Shown: positions 8,603 through 17,130 of the stretch, one piece after another | Position numbering within the stretch: position 1 is the first letter of the stretch | How the letters are laid out: every line of letters starts with the position of its first letter | Assembly: GCA_024689605.1 (NCBI GenBank) | Contig: JAILDD010000135.1 | Location: 1-25,731, forward strand | Length of the DNA stretch: 25,731 nucleotides | Reading direction: 5' to 3' | DNA from: Lachnospiraceae bacterium | GTDB taxonomy: Bacteria > Bacillota_A > Clostridia > Lachnospirales > Lachnospiraceae | Position numbers and translations under genes: made by a program | The notes under the pieces: generated by a model | The model's input: the letters and a program-made list of their open reading frames with translations, nothing else | Database searches by the model: none | Told to the model about the DNA's origin: nothing

Positions 8603-11600
8603 TTACCTTGTAACACCATATACTACGGTATTGCCGCATTCAACGGTATGGGCTATGCTGCATCCTGTTTCGGAAAGCACGGATGAACCGTCCATAGAGC
8701 CCATAAGCACGCCGTCGCCGCATACCGAAAAACTGATCTGCGAATTCTCAAATACCATTTCTGCCCTTCCGGACAGACATCCGATACCGCACAGTTTCTC
8801 TCCCTGAAGTTCAACATTTATATCGCTTTCGGATATCTTTAATTTCTGGTCATCTGAAGACAGTGCGCCGATTGCAACAACGCTCTCACCCTTGACCTGC
8901 ATTTCATATTTTCCATGCTTTATCTCAAGCTTTTCTGCGCCAAGGCCCGCGCCTATACCTATAGAAGCTCCGCCGCTGCTTTTTGACTTGATCGATATGA
9001 CGCCTGCAGTATCTATCACTATGGAACCGCATTCCCTGTCTGTGCCCGCACCTATACCGAAGCAGTCCTCATACTTTCCCTGTACTTCCAGAGTCCCGTC
9101 GCCTTCAATATTAAGCGATCCGCCCTTTGCCACATAAATTCCGCCCTTAAGATAATTATGTCCCGTAAGCACAAGTGTCACGGCACAGCCCTCAGCAACG
9201 GATATACCGTATGACTCAGTTTCGGAAAATCCCAGGCCGCAGTTTTCAAGTGTAATTGTCCCATGGTACCCATTAAGCACATCGATGGTAACGGGACTCT
9301 TCATTCCGGGAGCACCCGCCACAGTAAAGTTAATGAAAGTCATTTCCTTCCTGCTGACAGATATCCTTTCCGTGCCTTCTTCTTCCAGCTTGGACAAAAG
9401 CACTCGCCCATCCCTTCCCGGTATGTACACGCCCACCGATGACGACAACGCACTCTTTTTCAGTTCAACGATCTCACGTCTGATATCATCAGGTGTATCA
9501 GCAAGCAGCGTTGCGGAAGGCCGGGCTGTATAGTACCCCTGTATAAGATCGGCACCCAGCTTTATGACAGTTCGTAATTCATCATGAGTCTCCACACCTT
9601 CAGCCAAAGCCAGTATTCCGTTATCATGGGAAAAACTGATAATATCCTTCACGAAATGCTGCTTCTGGGGGCTGTTCTGAATATCGGTTATGAGAGACCT
9701 GTCTATCTTCACATAATCCGGCATATATCGCAAAAGATTTACCACATTGGAATAGCCTGTGCCATAATCATCAACGGCCGTACCTGCTCCCATATTGGCA
9801 TATACTGCTTTAACATCTGCCAGCTCCTCATCTGAAAGCTCCGTCTGCTCAGTAAGCTCTATGACAATATTGCCGGAAAACTTCCTTATGGAAGCTTCCA
9901 CAAATTCAAGTTCGTCCCCTTTCAAATGCTCACCGGGAATGGAATTGATAAATATCTTGCGGTTATTCTCCGTAAATACAGGTTCCTTGGCCAGACGGTT
10001 AAGTACGTTGACAAAAGTCGCTTTCTCCACATCATAAAGCCTGTCAAGGAAATCAGCATACTTAAGCACAATGGGAGGCGCAATATAAGGCTCCGTATCA
10101 GGCCTCATCAATGCCTCATATGCATAAATATCACCGTTTGCCGAACTTAGGATAGGCTGGAAATGATAATTGAATTTATTGTTATCCAGCACATCCATTA
10201 CCCTGCCGGCAAGCTTTACTTCATCCTCATCCAGTACGGAGTAATCCTTCTTTGAACGGGATCCGAACTTAAAGCCGTTCTTCCGGCTTATAGCGACATT
10301 GACTATTCTCTCCAGGGCTGCAGCATTCTCGGGATATCCGCTCTCATGCCCATGGTATAACTCTGTCTGGGATATCACATCCGGATCTGCATTGAATATC
10401 TTCATTGCATCCTTGAATTTCTCACAATAACCCTTGAATGTCTCACTGTTTTCAAGCGCCGAGAAATACATCACCACGAACTCGCCGCTTCCGGTATAGC
10501 AGCTGTAGCACTCGGGACTGTTAAAAACAGACTGCAGTGTAGTGGATATACCCACTATAACGCGGTCACCCGCATCCCGGCCTCTCAGATCATTAAACTG
10601 TGCAAGTCCACGGATATCATATGCTATAACGTCAACGTAACCTCCTGCTTCCCGGATCCTTTCCATAAGAGTATCCACGTCATTAAGCATACCCTTGTAA
10701 TTCGGAAGTCCGGTAAGCGCATCATAATTAGTCCCCATCTCCACGAGTTTTTTACTGCTGTCCAGTTCACTGGAGCGCCTGAAGGCCTCAAGACCGAACA
10801 TAACAGAGCGCAGCCATACCCTGGCCCCCGCAGAAAAAGGACAGTACCTGTCCACGAAACCCAGTGCCGCATAACCAAGGCACTCGTCCTCAAAAAACAG
10901 AGGAAGGAAATAAAACAATCGGGGCTTGTCACATTTTTCAAGAAGTGCCGGCAGCATGACAGATTTGTCAAAATAATCATCCAGATCCACACTGTCCTTG
11001 CTGTCATCGGTACGGTTACAGTCTATGGCCCGCAGTACCCTTGCCGTATATGTGGTCCTGGGCATCATCCAGCCTTCGTTAAGACAGATGGTGAATGTGT
11101 CATAGTTGCCGATCTGATAAACATAGGAATAAATAGTGGTCAGCAAACCGCGGAAAGCAGTCTGCAGCATCATATCTTCATTAAAACCGCTGAACACTGA
11201 ACTGAATGAATTCTCTGATATTGCCGTGTCCCATTCAGACCTGACTTCATAGACGGCTTTCATGCTGTCACCATCGCAGCCGCAGGTCTTTCCGATAAAC
11301 ATATCCACATCAGCCTCAAATGGCTGTATTTCTTTCCCTTCCATGAGATTTAGCATGGTTTCTGCCGAATACTCTCCAAAACTTACAAAAGGAAGAGGTG
11401 CACTTGTAATGGGAATAGGTGCATGCATACCTTCCTCATTGCAGTCATAGCCCATGACAGCGACATCCTCGGGAATCCTTATTCCCCGTGCTATCAGTGT
11501 CTTGGCCAGACCTATAGCCATACAGTCATTCGCACACGCTACCGCTTCCGGCAGATCACCGGATCTTATGAGCTTATCCGCGGTATTCTCACCGCTGGTA

Positions 11601-12145
11601 TACCAGAAATCACCATAAAAAACACGGTCCTCACGCACTTCAAGACCGTGCTCTGCCATACAGTCCCTGTATGCCTGTAAACGCTTTTTTGAATGATCAT
11701 GCCATGACTTGCCGGTAAGATAAGCAATATCCTTATAGCCATGCTTTTCTATCAGGTGGGATAGCATTTTTTTGATAGGTGTATAATTGTCCTGAAGGAC
11801 ATAAGGGAAGCCTTCCACTTCTTTTTCAACGAAAAGAACAGTACCTTTATATTCTTTTTCAAGAGTCTCAATCAGCGATTCAACTACCCCCGGAGTCTGG
11901 ATAGAATCCGCCATGACACATATTCCGTCAAAAGAAGCCATATCCACAAGAGAAAACATATTGCTCTCGCCCTTCTCCCTGTCGGGCGAATCCTGGAACT
12001 TTCGATACATGGCAAATACACAGATATCAAAGTTCTCCTTGAACATCCTGCCGGAAAAACCTCTGATAAATTCCTCCTGGCAATACTCTTCCGGCTGTCC
12101 TACCAGAACTGCCAGTTTTCTCTTACCCCCTGAATTCAAACCCAT
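8603..12145 (-). CDS. c-di-GMP phosphodiesterase: LacI-type sensor, degenerate GGDEF, EAL, C-terminal beta-helix
   Basis: About 1180 residues with no signal peptide or membrane segment. Residues 8-285 resemble the sugar-binding domain of LacI-family regulators (YLTGK, ACANDCMAIGLAKTL, VAVMGYD) without the DNA-binding head, ending in a CGC motif. A GAF-like region follows (about 320-465). The GGDEF domain (about 470-590) reads GSGEF at its signature, losing a metal-binding acid, so cyclase activity is unlikely. The EAL domain (about 650-895) is intact: EAL, an Asn in FINSIP, ELTE, VDDYGTGYS, VKIDRS, AEGVET and LIQGYY, so it should cleave c-di-GMP to pGpG. The last 250 residues are glycine-rich strands with [I/M]G recurring every 27-33 residues, suggesting a right-handed beta-helix. 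The ATG at 12145 has GGAG 6 bases upstream; a longer TTG frame at 12157 was not used. Confidence 0.9.
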   Translation of the reverse strand: MGLNSGGKRKLAVLVGQPEEYCQEEFIRGFSGRMFKENFDICVFAMYRKFQDSPDREKGESNMFSLVDMASFDGICVMADSIQTPGVVESLIETLEKEYKGTVLFVEKEVEGFPYVLQDNYTPIKKMLSHLIEKHGYKDIAYLTGKSWHDHSKKRLQAYRDCMAEHGLEVREDRVFYGDFWYTSGENTADKLIRSGDLPEAVACANDCMAIGLAKTLIARGIRIPEDVAVMGYDCNEEGMHAPIPITSAPLPFVSFGEYSAETMLNLMEGKEIQPFEADVDMFIGKTCGCDGDSMKAVYEVRSEWDTAISENSFSSVFSGFNEDMMLQTAFRGLLTTIYSYVYQIGNYDTFTICLNEGWMMPRTTYTARVLRAIDCNRTDDSKDSVDLDDYFDKSVMLPALLEKCDKPRLFYFLPLFFEDECLGYAALGFVDRYCPFSAGARVWLRSVMFGLEAFRRSSELDSSKKLVEMGTNYDALTGLPNYKGMLNDVDTLMERIREAGGYVDVIAYDIRGLAQFNDLRGRDAGDRVIVGISTTLQSVFNSPECYSCYTGSGEFVVMYFSALENSETFKGYCEKFKDAMKIFNADPDVISQTELYHGHESGYPENAAALERIVNVAISRKNGFKFGSRSKKDYSVLDEDEVKLAGRVMDVLDNNKFNYHFQPILSSANGDIYAYEALMRPDTEPYIAPPIVLKYADFLDRLYDVEKATFVNVLNRLAKEPVFTENNRKIFINSIPGEHLKGDELEFVEASIRKFSGNIVIELTEQTELSDEELADVKAVYANMGAGTAVDDYGTGYSNVVNLLRYMPDYVKIDRSLITDIQNSPQKQHFVKDIISFSHDNGILALAEGVETHDELRTVIKLGADLIQGYYTARPSATLLADTPDDIRREIVELKKSALSSSVGVYIPGRDGRVLLSKLEEEGTERISVSRKEMTFINFTVAGAPGMKSPVTIDVLNGYHGTITLENCGLGFSETESYGISVAEGCAVTLVLTGHNYLKGGIYVAKGGSLNIEGDGTLEVQGKYEDCFGIGAGTDRECGSIVIDTAGVISIKSKSSGGASIGIGAGLGAEKLEIKHGKYEMQVKGESVVAIGALSSDDQKLKISESDINVELQGEKLCGIGCLSGRAEMVFENSQISFSVCGDGVLMGSMDGSSVLSETGCSIAHTVECGNTVVYGVTR

Positions 12146-12170
12146 AAATCTCTCCAAATGAAAAAACTAC

Positions 12171-12188
12171 ATTGTAAACATATACAAT
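12171..12188. promoter_or_regulatory. Inverted repeat between promoter and start of the sensor/EAL gene
   Basis: ATTGTA and TACAAT form perfect 6-base arms around a 6-base centre, located just downstream of the -10 element of the minus-strand phosphodiesterase gene and upstream of its ribosome site. A related ATTGTA-13-ATTGTA arrangement (12438-12455) lies in the same relative place after the -10 of the plus-strand EAL gene. This could be an operator for a shared regulator, but the region is AT-rich and the match may be chance. Confidence 0.3.
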
Positions 12189-12203
12189 AAACGCATTTTA
12201 TAA

Positions 12204-12212
12204 ATTATATCA
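12204..12212 (-). promoter_or_regulatory. Extended -10 promoter of the sensor/EAL-polA operon
   Basis: On the minus strand TGATATAAT is a perfect extended -10 element, about 60 bases before the ATG at 12145. The hexamer 17 bases upstream (TGTCAA) is a poor -35, consistent with an extended -10 promoter. It could drive the whole run from the phosphodiesterase through the walJ-like gene. Confidence 0.6.
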
Positions 12213-12249
12213 GATTTTGGTGGAATTTGACACGAAAGAAATAGAAAAA

Positions 12250-12323
12250 TCGAGGTGACAGGATTCGAACCTGCGACCCCCTGGTCCCAAACCAGGTGCT
12301 CCACCAAGCTGAGCCACACCTCG
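12250..12323 (-). tRNA. tRNA-Pro, anticodon UGG
   Basis: A 74-base cloverleaf can be drawn by eye on the minus strand. The acceptor arms are CGAGGTG and CACCTCG with discriminator A, the anticodon stem CCTGG/CCAGG encloses the loop TTTGGGA (anticodon TGG), and the T arm contains GGTTCGAATCC. CCA is not encoded. A T-rich run (ATTTTTC) follows the 3' end. UGG reads proline codons. Confidence 0.97.
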
Positions 12324-12335
12324 AGAACAACTGAG

Positions 12336-12364
12336 ATTATAAACAAAGCACCGGATTATGTCAA
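12336..12364 (-). promoter_or_regulatory. Consensus sigma-A promoter of tRNA-Pro
   Basis: On the minus strand a perfect TTGACA (12359-12364) and a perfect TATAAT (12336-12341) are separated by exactly 17 bases. Transcription would start about 6 bases before the mature tRNA 5' end at 12323. Strength fits a stable-RNA promoter. Confidence 0.9.
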
Positions 12365-12404
12365 TTCTGTATGATATCCGATACATTTTTCTGTTTCAAT
12401 ATTG

Positions 12405-12433
12405 TTTAATTCGCAGGACAGATATGCTATAAT
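12405..12433 (+). promoter_or_regulatory. Promoter of the response-regulator/EAL gene
   Basis: TGCTATAAT (12425-12433) is an extended -10, with a weak -35 TTTAAT (12405-12410) at 17-base spacing. The start point would be near 12440, giving an untranslated leader of about 100 bases before the ATG at 12543. I see no riboswitch in the leader. Confidence 0.6.
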
Positions 12434-12542
12434 TTTTATTGTATAGCAAATTGTAAATATTCATCTGATGTCCTTTTCTGAACCGGAAGGCATTTGTGCG
12501 GCTCGGGCAGCGGATTTGCAATTCATCGTGGGGGTATACTAT

Positions 12543-14240
12543 ATGGATGCAACTGATAAAAAATACCTGTTGATAGTAGACGACAGCAAAACAAACCGTG
12601 CGATCCTGCGCGGCATATTCGAAGATGAATATTCCATTGTTGAAGCGGCTGACGGTCTGGAAGCAAAAGAACTTTTAAAGCGGGTTAAATTTGCAGTCAT
12701 AATCCTCGACCTCAATATGCCTCATGTAGATGGTTTCCAGCTTCTTGATTTCATAAACAGTGACAAGGATCTGCGTAAGATACCTGTCGTAGTAAATACC
12801 CAGTTCGGCCAGGAAGAAAACGAACTCCGTGCCCTGTCAAAAGGCGCCGCTGATTTCATAACAAAACCCTATAACGTTGAGATTGCACGACACAGAGTTA
12901 CCAATGTCATCACCACCAGAGAACTTCAGAAACAGATGGTAGAGGCTGAGATTGAGAAAGTAAGCTATGAGCGCATGCGCAAGCTTGCGGAAACCGATTC
13001 TGAGACCGGCATCCTGTCCGAATTCGGATTCTGCAACAGCGCTTCAGTGATCCTGCAGGGCAATCCGGACACACAGTACAGCCTGCTCCTTCTCGATATA
13101 GACCATTTCAAGGCAGTGGCAGAACTTTTCGGAAATGACAAATCCAAAGAAGTCCTGAAGTCCTGTGCCGAATACTTAAAATCAACCCTCGGCGGAAGCG
13201 GAATATGTGCAAGGATATACAATGACGTTTATGTTGCCCTGTTCCCCACCAACAAGTTCAAACCATTAGAACTCGTCGAGGAACTGGAAGCCCGTGCAGC
13301 GGCTCGGATAAACGGCTACAAGATTCTTTTCTACAGCTGTGTCTATGAGATTGATGAACAGAATCTCCCCGTGAAACTCATTTTAGACCGTATGAGCATG
13401 GTCATACAGACCGTCAAAGGCAATCTGTTAAGCCGCCATATTGAATACAACAGTGAGGTAAAGAACAAGATCCTCCTTGACCTGGAACTTGTTAATGATA
13501 CAGAGGACGCAATAAAGCGCGGAGATTTCTGCATTCATGTACAGCCAATATATGACATGCACACAGGCAAGGTAGTTACTGCCGAAGCACTTGTCAGATG
13601 GAAGCACCCCACCCAGGGCCTGCTTCCTCCCGATAAGTTCATTCCGCTATTTGAGAAAAACGGCATGATAGCTAAGCTTGACCATTATGTGTGGGAATCC
13701 GCCTGCAGGCTTCTTAAAACTCTCAGGGAAAGAGGCAGCCACCAGATTCCCATCAGTGTCAATGTATCAAGGGTAAACCTTTTCCAGCCGTCCTTAAGCA
13801 GCGACCTGAAAAAACTTATGGCCTCTTACGGCGTTACCTCCGACGAGCTCAGGCTTGAGATAACGGAAAGTGCCCGGGTCGAGGACATCAAGCGTTCATA
13901 TGAAGCTGTTGAAAACTTGAAGAAAGCCGGATTCATCATCGAGATGGACGATTTCGGCATAGGCTATTCATCACTGAAAGCACTTCAGGATATGTCAATA
14001 GATGTTGTAAAGATAGACATAAGCTTTATTTCAAAGCTGTCCACATCCGACAAATCCATGATCATTGTCCGCCACATGGCACAAATGGCAAAAGAACTGG
14101 GAATGACAGTTGTTGCGGAAGGTGTTGAGACGAAGGAACAGCTTAAACTCCTTCAGGACTTTGACTGTGACATGATACAGGGATACTATTTCTCCAAGCC
14201 TCTGCCCGAAGAAGATTTCATTAAGCTCTTACAGGGGTAA
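12543..14240 (+). CDS. Response regulator with degenerate GGDEF and intact EAL (c-di-GMP phosphodiesterase)
   Basis: A 565-residue cytoplasmic protein. The receiver domain (about 7-125) has the acidic pair at 13-14, phospho-acceptor Asp56 in ILDLNMP and Lys108 in ITKPY. A helical linker leads to a GGDEF-like domain (about 150-310) whose signature has become YNDVY (226-230), so cyclase activity is not expected. The EAL domain (about 320-560) keeps EAL at 348-350, NVSR, EITES, MDDFGIGYSS, VKID, AEGVET and MIQGYY, consistent with active c-di-GMP hydrolysis controlled by phosphorylation. No histidine kinase gene is in the window. I used the ATG at 12543, with GGGGG 8 bases upstream, rather than the in-frame ATG at 12468, because the receiver fold begins right after it and no site precedes the earlier start. 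Its 3' end overlaps the convergent membrane-protein gene by 12 bases. Confidence 0.93.
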   Translation: MDATDKKYLLIVDDSKTNRAILRGIFEDEYSIVEAADGLEAKELLKRVKFAVIILDLNMPHVDGFQLLDFINSDKDLRKIPVVVNTQFGQEENELRALSKGAADFITKPYNVEIARHRVTNVITTRELQKQMVEAEIEKVSYERMRKLAETDSETGILSEFGFCNSASVILQGNPDTQYSLLLLDIDHFKAVAELFGNDKSKEVLKSCAEYLKSTLGGSGICARIYNDVYVALFPTNKFKPLELVEELEARAAARINGYKILFYSCVYEIDEQNLPVKLILDRMSMVIQTVKGNLLSRHIEYNSEVKNKILLDLELVNDTEDAIKRGDFCIHVQPIYDMHTGKVVTAEALVRWKHPTQGLLPPDKFIPLFEKNGMIAKLDHYVWESACRLLKTLRERGSHQIPISVNVSRVNLFQPSLSSDLKKLMASYGVTSDELRLEITESARVEDIKRSYEAVENLKKAGFIIEMDDFGIGYSSLKALQDMSIDVVKIDISFISKLSTSDKSMIIVRHMAQMAKELGMTVVAEGVETKEQLKLLQDFDCDMIQGYYFSKPLPEEDFIKLLQG

Positions 14241-15602
14241 AACGAAATTTGACCAGACCGGTCTTGCAAGGTAAAGCGGATAGACCTCAACATAAACATA
14301 TATAACAAACATCACTATCACAAAAGCAGATATGATAAACGGAACATATTTTTTTGCAGATTCCCACTTTATCATATCTGTTATTTTTTTATACCCTCTC
14401 GCTGCATAATACATAGGTACAAAAACAACAGGCATTACATACCTTCCCTGGGGCTGCATATCTATAAAATAACAATATATGAACCAGATTCCGACAGTAA
14501 TTAATGCAAACGCAATACCTCCGGCTTCCAGCACCTTCGCCCCAAAGCTTCTGTTTTTAAGCTGCCCTATGCTTATAACAAATCCGGTCAGTGCCCCCGC
14601 AGCTATAAACAGCAGGTACAGAACATAATAAACATCTCCCGCCCACAAAGACATTGAGCCGTACATTGCAACAAAGGAGACAGGCATATCCTTTAGTACA
14701 GTGGTCCGGGTCAGGAACTGTATCACACTCATACTTTCTGCCGGGATATTCTTTACTGACTCTCCCCTGTCTATGGCCAGCTGCTGGGCCGCCGACAGTG
14801 ACCTTAACCCCAGTATGTCGCCATCCAGTACAAAATAGCATCTCACGAACCACCAGCCCGAAAACAGTGCAACAAACAGGATTTCAAGTGCTGCATACTT
14901 TATGAATGACCTGCTGTCGAACCTTCCGCCCTTAAAGAAGCAGAATACAAACAAAGGAACTGAAACAAGCAGTACGCCATAACCCATATAATATGACAAT
15001 GCACAGATACTTATGCCTGCCGCCAGGAGCAGTACTCTGAGAAAACTCACCCCGTTCTCGTAACTGTCAAGAAAAACATATATGATCAGTGCTACCGACA
15101 TCAGGCAGAAGGCATCAGTATTCACATATGTATACAGAAAAAGATGCTGGGGCAGGAACATTGTAAAAAGTGAAAAAACATAAGAGTAAATCTCTTTTTT
15201 GAACAGCTTCTTCCCAATTAGAAATACAAAGAACGCCGTAATAACTCCGGCCGCAACATTTACACTTCTGGCCGTATACAGAAGCAGCAGGCCGCTCCCG
15301 CCAAGAAGACGTACAACCCTCATCAGATATCCCATTATAATATACGGGAGAACATTATAGAACGCATATGAACCACCGTAAGTCTGAATGGTGACCTCCG
15401 GTTCAAAGCCGGTAGGCAGCGTCCCATTCTCACAGATAAATGAAGGAACCAGAAAACGGTCTGCTTCATCCGGCGGATTAAGAAAAGGTTCTGTGCTTTT
15501 CAGTGGCTGGATCACAGCTATGGATATCACAGCCGCAGCAAATAATAAAAGATATATAAGGAATATTACTGTTTCTTTGTCTGATCTTTTATTTCTTTCC
15601 AT
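14229..15602 (-). CDS. DUF2142-like polytopic membrane protein, probable GT-C glycosyltransferase
   Basis: A 457-residue integral membrane protein with roughly ten hydrophobic segments. After the first segment it carries NPPDEADRFLVPSFICENG (about 42-60), resembling the acidic DE motif in the first outer loop of DUF2142 and related lipid-linked-sugar glycosyltransferases of the GT-C fold; an outward acidic motif there is usually catalytic. A second family-like segment is YVNTDAF near 158. It may move a sugar from a polyprenyl-phosphate donor to an envelope glycan, but donor and acceptor are unknown and no glycan cluster surrounds it. The ATG lies 7 bases after the hisS stop without a strong ribosome site of its own, so translation is probably coupled to hisS. 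Alternative: another GT39/ArnT-like family. Confidence 0.75.
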   Translation of the reverse strand: MERNKRSDKETVIFLIYLLLFAAAVISIAVIQPLKSTEPFLNPPDEADRFLVPSFICENGTLPTGFEPEVTIQTYGGSYAFYNVLPYIIMGYLMRVVRLLGGSGLLLLYTARSVNVAAGVITAFFVFLIGKKLFKKEIYSYVFSLFTMFLPQHLFLYTYVNTDAFCLMSVALIIYVFLDSYENGVSFLRVLLLAAGISICALSYYMGYGVLLVSVPLFVFCFFKGGRFDSRSFIKYAALEILFVALFSGWWFVRCYFVLDGDILGLRSLSAAQQLAIDRGESVKNIPAESMSVIQFLTRTTVLKDMPVSFVAMYGSMSLWAGDVYYVLYLLFIAAGALTGFVISIGQLKNRSFGAKVLEAGGIAFALITVGIWFIYCYFIDMQPQGRYVMPVVFVPMYYAARGYKKITDMIKWESAKKYVPFIISAFVIVMFVIYVYVEVYPLYLARPVWSNFVLPL

Positions 15603-15609
15603 GCAAGAA

Positions 15610-16971
15610 TCAATCTGCGCTGATCACGCATTTCCCGGTACCGCGCTCAGTCTTTCCGGCTCTTATAACCGCAGCAGCCTCCGGAACAGCATACATGGCC
15701 TGCTCACCTTTGACCATATCCTTAAGGGATACTTTTCCCTCTTTAATCTCATCCTCGCCGATGATCACTACATAAGGAATACCAAGCTTATTGGCATATT
15801 CCATCTTCTTCTTGAACTTCTTCTGCTCACCGTAAAGCTGGACGCTTACTCCCTCATTCCTTAAGTCTGAAGCAATCTTTGCAGCGCCTGCGATGTCATC
15901 AGTCATGGGAAGCACCAGCGCATCTGCCGGAGCGGAAACTGACTTATTAAGAAGGTTCTTTTCATTAAGTATATAGAAAAGCCTGGTAAGACCTATGGAC
16001 ATGCCCACTCCAGGCAGCGGCCTGTCTATAAAATATCCCGCCAGGTCATCATACCTGCCACCGCTGCATATGCTTCCAATGGAAGGATCCGGAAGGAAAC
16101 AGGTTTCAAATACTGTTCCCGTATAGTAATCAAGACCTCTTGCAATGCTTAAGTCCACCTTGAAATTTTTCTCACGGCAGCCAAAGCCCTTCATTATCTC
16201 TGTAACCTGCTTAAGATCACTTACTCCGGCATCAAGAGTATCGTTCTTTCCGGCAAGTGTATCAAGCTTTGCAAATATCTCTGCATCGTTTCCGTCAAAA
16301 GTAACGAAATCAAGAAGCGCATTGGCATTCTCTTCCGATACCCCAAGCTCCTTTATACCGGATATGACATTGTCCCGGCCTATCTTTTCATATTTATCGA
16401 TCTCACGCATTACTTCCATGGAACGCTCTCCCACTCCGTAGAGTTCAAAAAGACCGTTAAGGATCTTTCTGTTATTGAGCCTTATGCAGAAATCTTCTAT
16501 ACCAAGGGCACGGAGGGCACTGCTCATTACACTGGGGCACTCAGCCTCATTTATGATTCCCAGAGATCCGTCGCCTATAATATCAATATCACACTGATAA
16601 AATTCCCTGAAACGTCCCTTCTGGCTCCGTTCACCTCTGTATACCTTACCTATCTGGTATCTCTTAAAAGGAAAAGACAGGTCAGAATAATGCATGGCAA
16701 CATACCTTGCCAGAGGCACTGTCAGATCATAGCGCATGGTTATATCCGTATCGCCTCGGTCAAACCTGTATACCTGTTTTTCCGTCTCACCGCCGCCCTT
16801 CGCAAGGAGCACACTTGAACGCTCCAGCACCGGTGTATCCAGACCATAAAAACCGTAGGAAGCAAAAACTTCCTCCAGCACTTTCTTCATATCATCAAAA
16901 ACCCTCTGCTCATCCGGCAGAAGCTCCATAAATCCTGACAGAATAGACGGTTTTATAATACTATTGCCCAT
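15610..16971 (-). CDS. hisS: Histidyl-tRNA synthetase
   Basis: A class II synthetase that charges tRNA-His. Motif 2 reads KVYRGERSQKGRFREFYQCD, the histidine-specific signature ARGLDYYTGTVFE follows, and SGGRYDDL with GVGMSIGLTRL makes up the motif 3 region. The C-terminal anticodon-binding domain (about 345 to the end) is present. I chose the second ATG (16971, MGNSIIKP, 453 residues) because AGGAG ends directly at the first ATG (16977) but lies 6 bases before the second. The predicted start point is only about 40 bases upstream, so there is no T-box leader. hisS is followed within 7 bases by a membrane-protein gene instead of the frequent neighbour aspS, which lies elsewhere in this window (22536-24296). 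Confidence 0.97.
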   Translation of the reverse strand: MGNSIIKPSILSGFMELLPDEQRVFDDMKKVLEEVFASYGFYGLDTPVLERSSVLLAKGGGETEKQVYRFDRGDTDITMRYDLTVPLARYVAMHYSDLSFPFKRYQIGKVYRGERSQKGRFREFYQCDIDIIGDGSLGIINEAECPSVMSSALRALGIEDFCIRLNNRKILNGLFELYGVGERSMEVMREIDKYEKIGRDNVISGIKELGVSEENANALLDFVTFDGNDAEIFAKLDTLAGKNDTLDAGVSDLKQVTEIMKGFGCREKNFKVDLSIARGLDYYTGTVFETCFLPDPSIGSICSGGRYDDLAGYFIDRPLPGVGMSIGLTRLFYILNEKNLLNKSVSAPADALVLPMTDDIAGAAKIASDLRNEGVSVQLYGEQKKFKKKMEYANKLGIPYVVIIGEDEIKEGKVSLKDMVKGEQAMYAVPEAAAVIRAGKTERGTGKCVISAD

Positions 16972-17018
16972 AATCATCTCCTAAAATCGGTAATCAGCTT
17001 ATTTTTAATACGGAGTGG

Positions 17019-17027
17019 ATTATACCA
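17019..17027 (-). promoter_or_regulatory. Extended -10 promoter of hisS
   Basis: Minus-strand TGGTATAAT is a good extended -10, placed 48 bases before the hisS ATG. The -35 position (TGGCGA) matches weakly. It lies in the 221-base divergent region between hisS and the HTH-like gene. Confidence 0.6.
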
Positions 17028-17130
17028 TAATTAACCGGCATTCGCCATCCTTGGCCACTATTACTTTTATACTGTTCATCAGTTACTTCTTTTTGTATAA
17101 ATTATACTCTTCTTTTTTCTGTGAATGATG

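Noticed and set aside
12146..12157. TTG start extending the sensor/EAL gene by four codons
   Set aside because: The ATG at 12145 has GGAG at ideal spacing, and the TTG would place that site inside the coding region.
12227..12232. TTGACA on the plus strand in the divergent region
   Set aside because: No -10 element follows at 15-19 bases, and the tRNA on the opposite strand begins downstream.
12440..12542. Leader of the response-regulator/EAL gene as a possible c-di-GMP riboswitch
   Set aside because: I find none of the conserved GEMM-type sequence blocks, and the only pairing is a short GCAAAT/ATTTGC match.
16972..17018. T-box leader controlling hisS
   Set aside because: The predicted start point leaves only about 40 bases before the ATG, too short for a T-box, and the T-box consensus is absent.
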